Of a stretch of DNA of 12,857 bases, positions 6,396 to 12,857 are shown in pieces. The notes beneath the pieces were generated by a model. That model had not been told where the DNA came from and ran no database searches. It saw only the letters and a list, made by a program, of their open reading frames with translations. The DNA is from Deferribacteraceae bacterium. GTDB lineage: Bacteria > Chrysiogenota > Deferribacteres > Deferribacterales > JAISNW01. Each line of letters begins with the position of its first letter. Position 1 is the first letter of the stretch. Made by a program: the position numbers and the translations under genes. The stretch is from the NCBI GenBank assembly GCA_031278965.1, contig JAITJJ010000069.1, forward strand, positions 1-12,857, read 5' to 3'.

Positions 6396-8918
6396 CTAAC
6401 TTCTTTTAAGGGCAAGCGCCACTAGGGGAGGGAGATACACTGTTATTTTCTGAAAAACCCCTTCTCCCTCCTGAGCGGAAAAGTGTTCCGTTCCGTCTGC
6501 TTCAAGATTGCCGTGTCCCGCATAGATAGATGCGTCAGAGCTTAGGAGCTCCGTATATTTTCCCGGAGGAATCCAGAGGGCGAGGTCTCTGGCCGCCTCT
6601 GTTTCATGAAAGTTGAAAGCAAAGAGGAGATCCCCGCGGCTGAAAGCAAGCACCCTCTTTTCTTCATCCAGATAGCGGAGCTCTGGACGTTTAAGAAAAT
6701 CGCCGCCTTTTGCAAGAGCAAGGCTGTCTTTGTCAAATTGGGCAAGACCGTGATATTTTAAGTCTGTTCTCTTTGGAAGATGCCACTGTCGGTGGGCATA
6801 TTCCGCTGCATCTATCCATTCTGGATGTCCGAACTCGTCCCCCATAAAACTCATATATCCGCCTAAAGCGGAGGAGAGGGTGACTAAGCGAATTAGTTTA
6901 TAGAGCGCCACCCCCCTGGAGGTTTTCCAACTGTCGGTAAATACGGACATATTTGCATACATCTCGTCCCCGATTAAACGCCATATCATGGCATCATGAC
7001 CGTTTATAGACTGATCGTGGCTTGCCACATAACTTATAGAACGTTCATAGGAGCGGAAGTTTATCATTTCATACCAGAGCGTTCCGACCGAGCGCCCTTC
7101 CTTTATAAACTTTCCCCAAAAATCTGGGATTCCCATAGCAAAACGGTAATCAAAACCGAGCCCGCCCCCGCCCGGCGGCGAAGAAATTCCGGGCATTCCG
7201 CTAAATTCCTCGGCTATAGTTATGGAATCTTTGTATATCTCTTTTGTTAAAGCGTTGGCAAGGCAGAGATAGAGCACGCCCGCTTCATCTGTTCGGATGC
7301 GTCCTCCTTCATTATAAAAACAACGCCCCACATCATTAAAATCATCGCCGAAACCGTGATCCACATATATCATATTCCCCACCGCATCAAAGCGAAAGCC
7401 GTCCAAATTATATTCTTCCAGCCAATAGCGGCAATTTGAAAGGAGAAAGCGGCGGGTCATCGGGTTATTGTAGTCAAAGGAGCGGGTGCCCCACTGGTTG
7501 TCTTTATCGGCAAAAAAGTAAGGTGTGGTGTCATAACTTGCAAGCCCTTGTTCGGTGTTGCTTGGGGAGTGACTCTGAGTTATATCTAAAATTACGGCAA
7601 GCCCAAGCTCGTGAGCCCTATCCACAAGGGCGGCAAATTCATCCGGGGTGCCGAAACGGGAACTTGGAGCAAAAAAGTTTGCCACCTGATAGCCGAAAGA
7701 CTTATAGAGTGGGTGCTCAGGTATCGCCATAAGTTGAACTGCAGTATAACCGCACTCCTTGATATAGGGCAAAATTTCGTCCGTAAAATATTTATAGCTG
7801 CCCACGCTTTTTTCAGTGCGGCTCCGATAATCTTGGGCTATTCCCACATGAGCCTCATAGATGCATGGGAATACCTCCCGTTTAGGTTTGGGGTGGCGGA
7901 ACTTAAACTTTTTCGGCGGGTCCCAAACTCTGGCACACCACTGCTCTTCAATAAATCTATCCTGTTCCACCCAGTTGGAAAAAGCGGGGATACGCTTAAA
8001 CTCTCCGCTATGGAGGGATGAGAGGCGCAACTCAATATAACTTCCGTGCTTTAAAAGCTCTTTATCAAGTTTAAGCTCCCAATATCCGCTGAAACCGATG
8101 CGTTTGAAAACAAATCGCTCGTCACGCTTAAAGTTGAAATCGCTCACCGCAAGCCAAGCATCGGTTGCAGCGGGCAGCCACTCACGCATAATCCAACCGT
8201 CAACGGTTTTATGCAATCCCAGCTCTTTATGGAGGTTGGCATAATTTGCAAAACTCCCGTATTCTTTTAAAATCCGCTCTTCTTCTTTTTTATAGATAGC
8301 TAAACGGCGGTCTAAAAAGTGGCGGTATTTGGTGAGTTCCACATCCTGAAGGGGGTTTGCGGGATAGGCAAGAGGGATGGAGAATATATTTGAAAAAGAG
8401 GTGCGCCCATCTCTAAGATTGCAGGCGGCACAAAAAACAAACGGGTCTTTAACCCCATAGCACCACCTAATCTTTCGAATCAGCAATTCCCGTAAAAAAC
8501 CGATGATCAGCTTATGCCCTGCTTTTAAGGTATAACCGCGGATTTTATCGTCTTTTAAGTCCAAATCCCAGAATATCCCGCCGTCCTCGCTTTTCAGATA
8601 AAACTCTTCTACAGTAACGCTGCCGCCCCCGTTATATGTCAGAGAGAAATAGATATAGTCAAGATCAGGGGGAAAATAGCCGCGCACATAGCTTCCAAGT
8701 CCATAAACAACAGGGGAATCGATGCGCGGATCGTTATGAATGCCGGAGAAAACAGTGATGTCAAGGGGGGTATCTCCCCCGTCGTCCGCCTTTGAGCGGG
8801 AGGTACGGGCTGGCTCGCTCTGGGGAATAAGGTTCTCGCTCTCCCCCTTATCTTCGTGGGGCGGTTTAAAGCTCCGTGCGAATTTTACTCCCTGACGTAG
8901 ATTCCTTCTGCTACTCAT
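6396..8918 (-). CDS. glgB: GH13 alpha-glucan branching-type enzyme (GH13_8-like) with N-terminal extension
   Basis: An 840-residue protein whose last 620 residues match the eukaryote-like (GH13_8) branching enzymes, which cut an alpha-1,4 glucan and rejoin it as an alpha-1,6 branch. A CBM48-like domain (GWIMREWLP to FNF, about 240-335) precedes the TIM barrel. Catalytic residues are the nucleophile D511 in GFRFDAV, the acid/base E570 in TIAEEFSGMP and the stabiliser D635 in SHDQ. MGDEFGHPEWID at 692-703 and the all-beta C-terminal domain (FAFNFHET onward) are also typical. Region I reads DITQSH (445-450), where branching enzymes usually have DVVHSH. Residues 1-50 are polar and probably disordered, and about 50-190 form an extra beta-rich domain not found in standard enzymes of about 700 residues. 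No clear ribosome binding site precedes the ATG at 8918, though no better start is visible. Genes for glycogen synthase or phosphorylase are not in the window. GH13 membership is certain; branching specificity is likely. Confidence 0.85.
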   Translation of the reverse strand: MSSRRNLRQGVKFARSFKPPHEDKGESENLIPQSEPARTSRSKADDGGDTPLDITVFSGIHNDPRIDSPVVYGLGSYVRGYFPPDLDYIYFSLTYNGGGSVTVEEFYLKSEDGGIFWDLDLKDDKIRGYTLKAGHKLIIGFLRELLIRKIRWCYGVKDPFVFCAACNLRDGRTSFSNIFSIPLAYPANPLQDVELTKYRHFLDRRLAIYKKEEERILKEYGSFANYANLHKELGLHKTVDGWIMREWLPAATDAWLAVSDFNFKRDERFVFKRIGFSGYWELKLDKELLKHGSYIELRLSSLHSGEFKRIPAFSNWVEQDRFIEEQWCARVWDPPKKFKFRHPKPKREVFPCIYEAHVGIAQDYRSRTEKSVGSYKYFTDEILPYIKECGYTAVQLMAIPEHPLYKSFGYQVANFFAPSSRFGTPDEFAALVDRAHELGLAVILDITQSHSPSNTEQGLASYDTTPYFFADKDNQWGTRSFDYNNPMTRRFLLSNCRYWLEEYNLDGFRFDAVGNMIYVDHGFGDDFNDVGRCFYNEGGRIRTDEAGVLYLCLANALTKEIYKDSITIAEEFSGMPGISSPPGGGGLGFDYRFAMGIPDFWGKFIKEGRSVGTLWYEMINFRSYERSISYVASHDQSINGHDAMIWRLIGDEMYANMSVFTDSWKTSRGVALYKLIRLVTLSSALGGYMSFMGDEFGHPEWIDAAEYAHRQWHLPKRTDLKYHGLAQFDKDSLALAKGGDFLKRPELRYLDEEKRVLAFSRGDLLFAFNFHETEAARDLALWIPPGKYTELLSSDASIYAGHGNLEADGTEHFSAQEGEGVFQKITVYLPPLVALALKRS

Positions 8919-9177
8919 AAAATAATGTTAATCTTATAACCGTTAAACTGCAAGAGAAAAAGGGAGCTAATCCCTATGCGCAATAAATTAATGTGCGCTT
9001 GTCAATAATGTGGAGCATAATTAGAGGAGAAATCAGAAGGCTTTACAGAGATATGAACCGCTGTTGCCAAACTTGGACAGCACCCAGAATTAAACGGATT
9101 TAAACCCATGAAACAACCAGAAAACAAGTTGTCCGCAGGAACGTTATTTGCAAAAAAACAGCCTTTAAACCTTGATA
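8919..9177. other. Intergenic region between ubiE/menG and the branching-enzyme gene
   Basis: This is the longest gap inside the minus-strand series. A TTGACA at 9000-9005 on the minus strand could be a -35 box for the branching-enzyme gene, but no good -10 sits 16-18 bases downstream. TTGCAG with a TAACAT 17 bases on is another weak pair nearer the gene. No intrinsic terminator for ubiE/menG is evident. Both strands carry short open frames here: one on the minus strand overlapping the ubiE/menG stop, and a coding-like plus-strand stretch ending at 9206. Confidence 0.35.
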
Positions 9178-9187
9178 CTATGGGCAT
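9002..9187 (-). CDS. Doubtful small ORF overlapping the ubiE/menG stop
   Basis: An ATG at 9187 lies out of frame in the last codons of ubiE/menG (overlap of 10 bases), eight bases after a GGAG inside that gene. The 61 residues include four Cys (GCF, SGCF, GCCPS) and many Ser, Pro and Asn, with no signal peptide or recognisable domain. Position and ribosome binding site favour translation by coupling; the unusual composition, and the more protein-like plus-strand frame opposite it, argue against. I list it as possible only. Confidence 0.2.
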   Translation of the reverse strand: MPIVSRFKGCFFANNVPADNLFSGCFMGLNPFNSGCCPSLATAVHISVKPSDFSSNYAPHY

Positions 9188-9855
9188 ATTACTTTCTCCG
9201 CCGTAAGCAGGGAGCATATGCCAAAGTCATAGGGAGTAAGTATTACGTTAGAGAACTCCGCCGATCTCACCATATCAAGATAATCGTCATTGTTGGGAAA
9301 ACTCGTTACAGATTCTGGAAGATAGCGGTATGCCTCTCTATGCCCTGATATAACGGCACCTGCCGATGGGAGGATGTATTTGAAGTAAAACCAGTAGAGC
9401 ACGGAAAAAAGCGTGTTTTCAGGCTTTGAAAATTCCAGAATTCCCAATACTCCGCCCGGTTTCAGCACTCTGTATGCCTCCGACAGGACTCTGGGTTTGT
9501 CGGGGATATTCCTAAAGCCAAACGCCATAGTAATCTTGTTAAAATAGTTCGAATTGAACGGGAGGGCGCAGGCATCCGCCGCAGCAAGTTGGGAGGGGAG
9601 CCCTTTTTTTTGGGCGGCGTGCAACATATTTAAGCTGAAATCAATCCCGACTGTAAAAGTTAAAGGGGAGATGGCTTTTACAGCCAAAAGCATATCACCG
9701 GTTCCGCAGGCTATATCTAGCAAAAAGTCGTTTTCTTTCACTTCTAACGTATAAACCGCCCGTTTCCTCCACTTTTTATCCCTGCCGAAACTAAGGAGGT
9801 GATTAAGCAGATCATATGCGGGAGATATATCGTCAAACATCTCCCGTATATTCAT
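9178..9855 (-). CDS. ubiE: Demethylmenaquinone/ubiquinone C-methyltransferase (UbiE/MenG)
   Basis: A 225-residue cytoplasmic, class I SAM-dependent methyltransferase that adds the ring methyl group to demethylmenaquinone (or the ubiquinone precursor), late in quinone synthesis. The family N-terminus MFDDISPAYDLLNHLLSFG is clear. SAM motif I LDIACGTGD lies at 46-54, the acidic ribose-binding residue is in GIDFS (71-75), AFGFRNIPD is at 111-119, RVLKPGG at 129-135 and YRYLPESV at 176-183. I start at the ATG at 9855 with GGAG eight bases upstream; a TTG at 9873 overlaps that site. It begins 20 bases after the outer-membrane protein gene, so it is probably the last gene of the lipoprotein-barrel-ubiE unit. 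Without other men or ubi genes the quinone type cannot be decided; menaquinone is the more likely if the cell is anaerobic. Confidence 0.93.
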   Translation of the reverse strand: MNIREMFDDISPAYDLLNHLLSFGRDKKWRKRAVYTLEVKENDFLLDIACGTGDMLLAVKAISPLTFTVGIDFSLNMLHAAQKKGLPSQLAAADACALPFNSNYFNKITMAFGFRNIPDKPRVLSEAYRVLKPGGVLGILEFSKPENTLFSVLYWFYFKYILPSAGAVISGHREAYRYLPESVTSFPNNDDYLDMVRSAEFSNVILTPYDFGICSLLTAEKVICP

Positions 9856-9875
9856 ACTATTTTCTCCGCCCAAAG

Positions 9876-11033
9876 CTATATGCCTATAGAAATCTCCAAC
9901 GCGTGGCGCGAATCTGGGAGCTGACCGGAATACGCTCCCAGCTCTTCCGTATAATAGGCGTAATTGAGTTCCACAACGTAAAAATCTATCCCAAATCCCA
10001 CAGATGGGTACCCTTGGTGAAACCCGCCGCGAAATTTAAAATGTCTTATGAGCGGGAGGTCAAAACCGATCTCCGCTCCGATATTTATCCTCTTCCCCCA
10101 ATCATCATCTTCATCAAAGTTTCTTGTAATATCAACAATATCAAGGATTATATCCGTCTGCAAAAAAGATACAGAAGGGGAAACGCCAAACGATAGGGTT
10201 GCAAAAGTCGGCAGAGGTGAATTGGCGATGTCCCCGTCTCTTTTTCTAATATCCAGATTCCCATAACTCCCTGTTTTTAAGCCAATGTTGTTAACGGCAA
10301 AACCCGCGCGCGGGGAAAAATCAACATCCAACAGTTTTCCGAAATCATATATAGCCCCTACGTCAAAGATGAGGGCTGTGCCGGCGTAATCCTCGGCGGT
10401 TAGGTTATCCAGATCGTCCTCCGCCCTGCCGGATACAAAATCTGAAACGGTGTAAGATTTATTAAGGCTTCCCCGCCCCTGAAGCCTTGCGGCAACCCCT
10501 ACAGCAAGGGATTCTTCAAAAAAAGTATGGGCATAGCCTACCACAATCCCCGCGTCTGCAACAGCAGATATATTGGCTTCCGGAAGAACCGGATTGCGCG
10601 GTTGAACGGTGGCTCTGGAAGCTGTAAAAACCCCTATGGTTAGGTTTCTTTTTGTGAAGCTGGGGTAAAAAGAAAAGCCTGTGTAGGCATTGTCGCCAAT
10701 ATGTTCTTTTATGAAATCCGCCACTTCGGTATCGTTATCAAAGTCAACATTATTCGCATCTTCATAGAGGTTTTGAAAATCTTTATTCATAGAGAAACCC
10801 ACAGGGATAATATCCAACCTCCAACTCCTATTTATTCTGCTTAAACCTGCTGGGTTATAGAACGGGGCGTATTTGTCGCTGCTCTTGGTGTAATACGCGT
10901 TTCCCATGCCGAGGGCGGCAACCGAGCGCAATGTCCACGGGTGCTCTCTGGTAATATATTCCTTCTTTGCGTCCGCAAAAGCTGAAATTGCAAAAACAGC
11001 TATTATCAGTGATGCTGTTATAAATATTTTCAT
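9876..11033 (-). CDS. Outer-membrane beta-barrel protein, TraF/FadL/PorV-like
   Basis: A 385-residue exported protein. The signal peptide runs to about residue 20 (MKIFITASLIIAV to AFADA). After a short linker comes the block ALGMGNAYYTKSSDKYAPFY followed by NPAGLSRI, characteristic of the TraF/FadL/PorV-like outer-membrane families. The rest alternates hydrophobic and polar residues in many short strands joined by Gly/Asp turns, and it ends in an aromatic-rich strand (ELNYAYYTEELGAYSG) and HALEISIGI, like other barrel C-termini. It could carry hydrophobic substrates or act as an envelope assembly partner; the sequence does not say which. The ATG at 11033 follows the lipoprotein stop by 18 bases, with GGGAG immediately after that stop, so the two are very probably cotranscribed and may work together at the outer membrane. 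Barrel topology is well supported; function is not. Confidence 0.75.
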   Translation of the reverse strand: MKIFITASLIIAVFAISAFADAKKEYITREHPWTLRSVAALGMGNAYYTKSSDKYAPFYNPAGLSRINRSWRLDIIPVGFSMNKDFQNLYEDANNVDFDNDTEVADFIKEHIGDNAYTGFSFYPSFTKRNLTIGVFTASRATVQPRNPVLPEANISAVADAGIVVGYAHTFFEESLAVGVAARLQGRGSLNKSYTVSDFVSGRAEDDLDNLTAEDYAGTALIFDVGAIYDFGKLLDVDFSPRAGFAVNNIGLKTGSYGNLDIRKRDGDIANSPLPTFATLSFGVSPSVSFLQTDIILDIVDITRNFDEDDDWGKRINIGAEIGFDLPLIRHFKFRGGFHQGYPSVGFGIDFYVVELNYAYYTEELGAYSGQLPDSRHALEISIGI

Positions 11034-11051
11034 GATATTGTTATATCTCCC

Positions 11052-11924
11052 TTAGCTCGCTATTTTTTCCATAATAAAATCGTAAACAGAATCTTTGTCG
11101 ATGCAATGATCTGCGTCTGTATTTTTATCACAAGGGGCAGGTTTTCTCATATCGTCCAAAAATTCTTCAAGCTCATCCAGAGTGTCGGAGGAGTCGGAAC
11201 CGAGCAGAAGTTTTACAGTATCTTCAAGAGCAACGACATTGTTAATAATCGTTTCGATTTTTTCTTCAATTTTGCTCCTGAGATCATCAGCTTTTGCCGT
11301 ATCCGGATCGTTTGCAATCTCCTCAAATACCTTGCCGATATAGTTCGGATCATCGGAGCTGAAGCTAATATTTTCTATTGCCACCCCTCCCACAGAACCG
11401 CCTAATATGTCGTTCAGAGCTTCTTGAGCAAAATTTCCTATAAGCATAATGGTATCTATGGAAGCGGTAAGCCCCGCAATAAAAGCGATATCGTGGTCGC
11501 GGTCAGGATTGTAATTGGCATCAATACTTATTATTTCGGTATAGACATCCCGCTTTTTATCAATTATTTCAGTGTCTGCAAAGCCGTCTGAGCCAGCAAT
11601 ACTTTTAATAAAAACATCCGTAAGCTCTTTATCGTCATCCCCTAAAAAATCCTCCAGATTGTCTAACAGATCAAATCCGGTGCTGCCCAGATAGGCAAGT
11701 TGAAGGAGATATTTTTCACGGTCGGTGTAAGATGTGTATACCCCGTCCGAGCGCTCAAGGACGGAAATAATCTTCCCGTATTCCTTATTATCAAGGTGAA
11801 TTTCCAGCTGTTCGGCTTTTGCCTCAGGGCTTGTGTCATCTGCAATAGTTTTTTCATATATGCTTGAATCGCAGCCGGCAAGCAGAAGAACGGGAAGGAT
11901 AAAAATAAACGCCAAACCCCTCAT
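11052..11924 (-). CDS. Acidic lipoprotein of unknown function
   Basis: A 290-residue lipoprotein. The N-terminus MRGLAFIFILPVLLLAGC is a signal peptide with lipobox LLAG/C18, processed by Lgt and signal peptidase II. Residue +2 is Asp, an inner-membrane retention signal in E. coli, a rule that does not hold in every phylum. The mature chain is strongly acidic and mostly helical. Residues from about 35 (AEQLEIHLDNKEYGKIISVLE) look like the first TPR-like helical hairpin, but I see no clear array. A Gly-rich break (GGSVGGVAI) occurs in the middle. Near the end C265 and C274 enclose an Asp/Asn-rich segment (CDKNTDADHC) that could hold a disulfide or a metal. The ATG at 11924 has AAGGAG five bases upstream; an earlier ATG at 11978 lacks one. 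It is first in a unit with the barrel protein and ubiE/menG, behind an extended -10 promoter. I do not recognise the family. Confidence 0.8.
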   Translation of the reverse strand: MRGLAFIFILPVLLLAGCDSSIYEKTIADDTSPEAKAEQLEIHLDNKEYGKIISVLERSDGVYTSYTDREKYLLQLAYLGSTGFDLLDNLEDFLGDDDKELTDVFIKSIAGSDGFADTEIIDKKRDVYTEIISIDANYNPDRDHDIAFIAGLTASIDTIMLIGNFAQEALNDILGGSVGGVAIENISFSSDDPNYIGKVFEEIANDPDTAKADDLRSKIEEKIETIINNVVALEDTVKLLLGSDSSDTLDELEEFLDDMRKPAPCDKNTDADHCIDKDSVYDFIMEKIAS

Positions 11925-11983
11925 GACTTCTCCTTTAAAATATAAGATTTGTATTCGCAACCTTTTTATACTCTGCAAAACAG

Positions 11984-11992
11984 ATTATAGCA
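11984..11992 (-). promoter_or_regulatory. Extended -10 promoter of the lipoprotein-barrel-ubiE unit
   Basis: The minus strand reads TGCTATAAT, a perfect -10 hexamer with the TGn extension. No good -35 lies at 16-18 bases; TTGAAA sits 21 bases upstream, too far, which fits an extended -10 promoter. Start near 11977 gives a leader of about 53 bases. It separates this unit from the gene ending at 12013. Confidence 0.6.
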
Positions 11993-12012
11993 ATATAAAT
12001 TACCCTGATCTT

Positions 12013-12857
12013 TCAATTTATGATTATGGGGAGAGTTATCTCATTATCATCAACAGTTAAACGCAAAGTCAGCTTCTCCCCCAGTTCGTCCAACATCCCT
12101 TTATCAAAATACAAAACAAGCCGGTTTGAGTATTTTTGAAAAGGGTAATGTATTGAACCATCCGGGTTATTTTTATGCTCGCCCGTTTCATCGACCACCG
12201 CAATGCCCGGAAAGAAATTCCCCGGTTTTGTGTTCCACTCCCTTCTGCCGCTCTTCGTTTCCGCAACAATGCTTGCTTCGTTAAGAACGGCGCCGAAAAT
12301 ATCTGCATTAAGGGTGACAGACGAGTCGTTTTTGCCGTTTGGTTTTATTACCTTTGTATTGGAGGCAAAGTCCTTTTCAGGTGCCATGCTGGCAAGCCTT
12401 GCGGAAAATGCCCCCTTTGCATGACTCTTTGAGCGCGGCGCGGCAAAGGCAAGTTCAAGGGATAGTTTAATTATTGCAGAACCCCCTCCGCTTAACTCAA
12501 AATTGTATTGCGGATATTTCGGGTTAAGATATGCGGATGTAAAGGGGAGCTGAACGCCGGACGACTCCTTTGAAATATGGAAATACGGGGAGCTTGATAC
12601 ATCAGCGGTTTCACTCTTATTCTTTCCTCTGACTGTAATTCTGCCGTTAAAGGGTTTATCCGCGGCAGCCTCCACAAGGATTTTAGCTCCTGTGAAATAA
12701 AAATCTTCCTTTGGCGAAGATGCTCTCATAACAAGCGGCGTTGATGAACCCAAGAGCCACCCTCCTCCTTTCTTTGTGCCTTCAACTTTATAATCCGCCT
12801 CTTCCAAAGACATAGATATATTATTTTCGGAAAATGTGTCCTTATAAAGCCTCCACT
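12013..12857 (-). CDS. Hypothetical beta-rich protein (partial, N-terminus outside the window)
   Basis: The frame is open from the window edge to a TGA at 12013, giving about 280 C-terminal residues. The first Met in the window (12813) is internal: 14 codons before it are open and no ribosome binding site precedes it, so the true start is beyond 12857. The visible part has many short alternating strands, Gly/Ser/Asn turns and Lys-Asp loops, with no Cys, no membrane segment and no enzyme motif. At least two successive beta-sandwich (Ig-like) modules are plausible, roughly before and after the FASNTKVIKPNG linker. This resembles secreted or cell-surface proteins, but that is inference from composition. 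The 88 bases to the lipoprotein gene contain a promoter, so it is probably a separate unit in the same direction. I do not recognise the family. Confidence 0.75.
   Translation of the reverse strand, partial: WRLYKDTFSENNISMSLEEADYKVEGTKKGGGWLLGSSTPLVMRASSPKEDFYFTGAKILVEAAADKPFNGRITVRGKNKSETADVSSSPYFHISKESSGVQLPFTSAYLNPKYPQYNFELSGGGSAIIKLSLELAFAAPRSKSHAKGAFSARLASMAPEKDFASNTKVIKPNGKNDSSVTLNADIFGAVLNEASIVAETKSGRREWNTKPGNFFPGIAVVDETGEHKNNPDGSIHYPFQKYSNRLVLYFDKGMLDELGEKLTLRLTVDDNEITLPIIIN

Noticed and set aside
7611..8021. Plus-strand frames opposite the branching-enzyme gene
   Set aside because: They are antisense to well-conserved GH13 coding sequence and lack ribosome binding sites.
9000..9005. 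TTGACA as the promoter of the branching-enzyme gene
   Set aside because: No acceptable -10 hexamer lies 16-18 bases downstream on the minus strand, so I do not list it as a promoter.

Overview
The window looks like chromosomal sequence from a Gram-negative (diderm) bacterium of moderate GC content. The diderm reading rests on an outer-membrane beta-barrel protein with a signal peptide, a lipoprotein, a type II secretion pseudopilin (GspG) and an RseP-type site-2 protease. The cell makes isoprenoids by the MEP pathway (dxr) and has a menaquinone/ubiquinone methyltransferase (UbiE/MenG). Gene content and order would fit deltaproteobacterial or Deferribacteres-like lineages, but I cannot fix the phylum by eye. 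Nearly all genes are on the minus strand. I see no insertion sequence, phage gene or CRISPR array.

Right to left, which is the direction of most transcription. The window enters inside an unrecognised beta-rich protein (12013-12857, truncated by the window edge). An extended -10 promoter follows at 11984-11992 and heads a compact unit: an acidic lipoprotein (11052-11924), a TraF/FadL-like outer-membrane protein (9876-11033) and ubiE/menG (9178-9855). After a 259-base gap comes a monocistronic GH13 glycogen-branching-type enzyme with an extra N-terminal region of about 190 residues (6396-8918). Converging on it is the only well-supported plus-strand gene, a 79-residue unknown protein (5988-6227) with a strong ribosome binding site and a correctly spaced sigma-54-like -24/-12 element.

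Divergent from that small gene is the envelope operon cdsA-dxr-rseP-gspG (5883 down to 2021): phospholipid precursor synthesis, the first committed MEP step, intramembrane proteolysis, and a lone GspG pseudopilin. A structured terminator-like region follows. A near-consensus sigma-70 promoter (1842-1871) then drives a tRNA with anticodon CAT and, 39 bases further on, an ABC-F ATPase (302-1693), apparently as one transcript. The left end (1-301) may hold the last codons of a plus-strand gene, then a hairpin-rich convergent intergenic stretch.

The best leads are the possible sigma-54-controlled small gene, the lipoprotein/beta-barrel/menG unit, the extended branching enzyme, and the tRNA-ABC-F transcript. 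None of these proves a new system from sequence alone.
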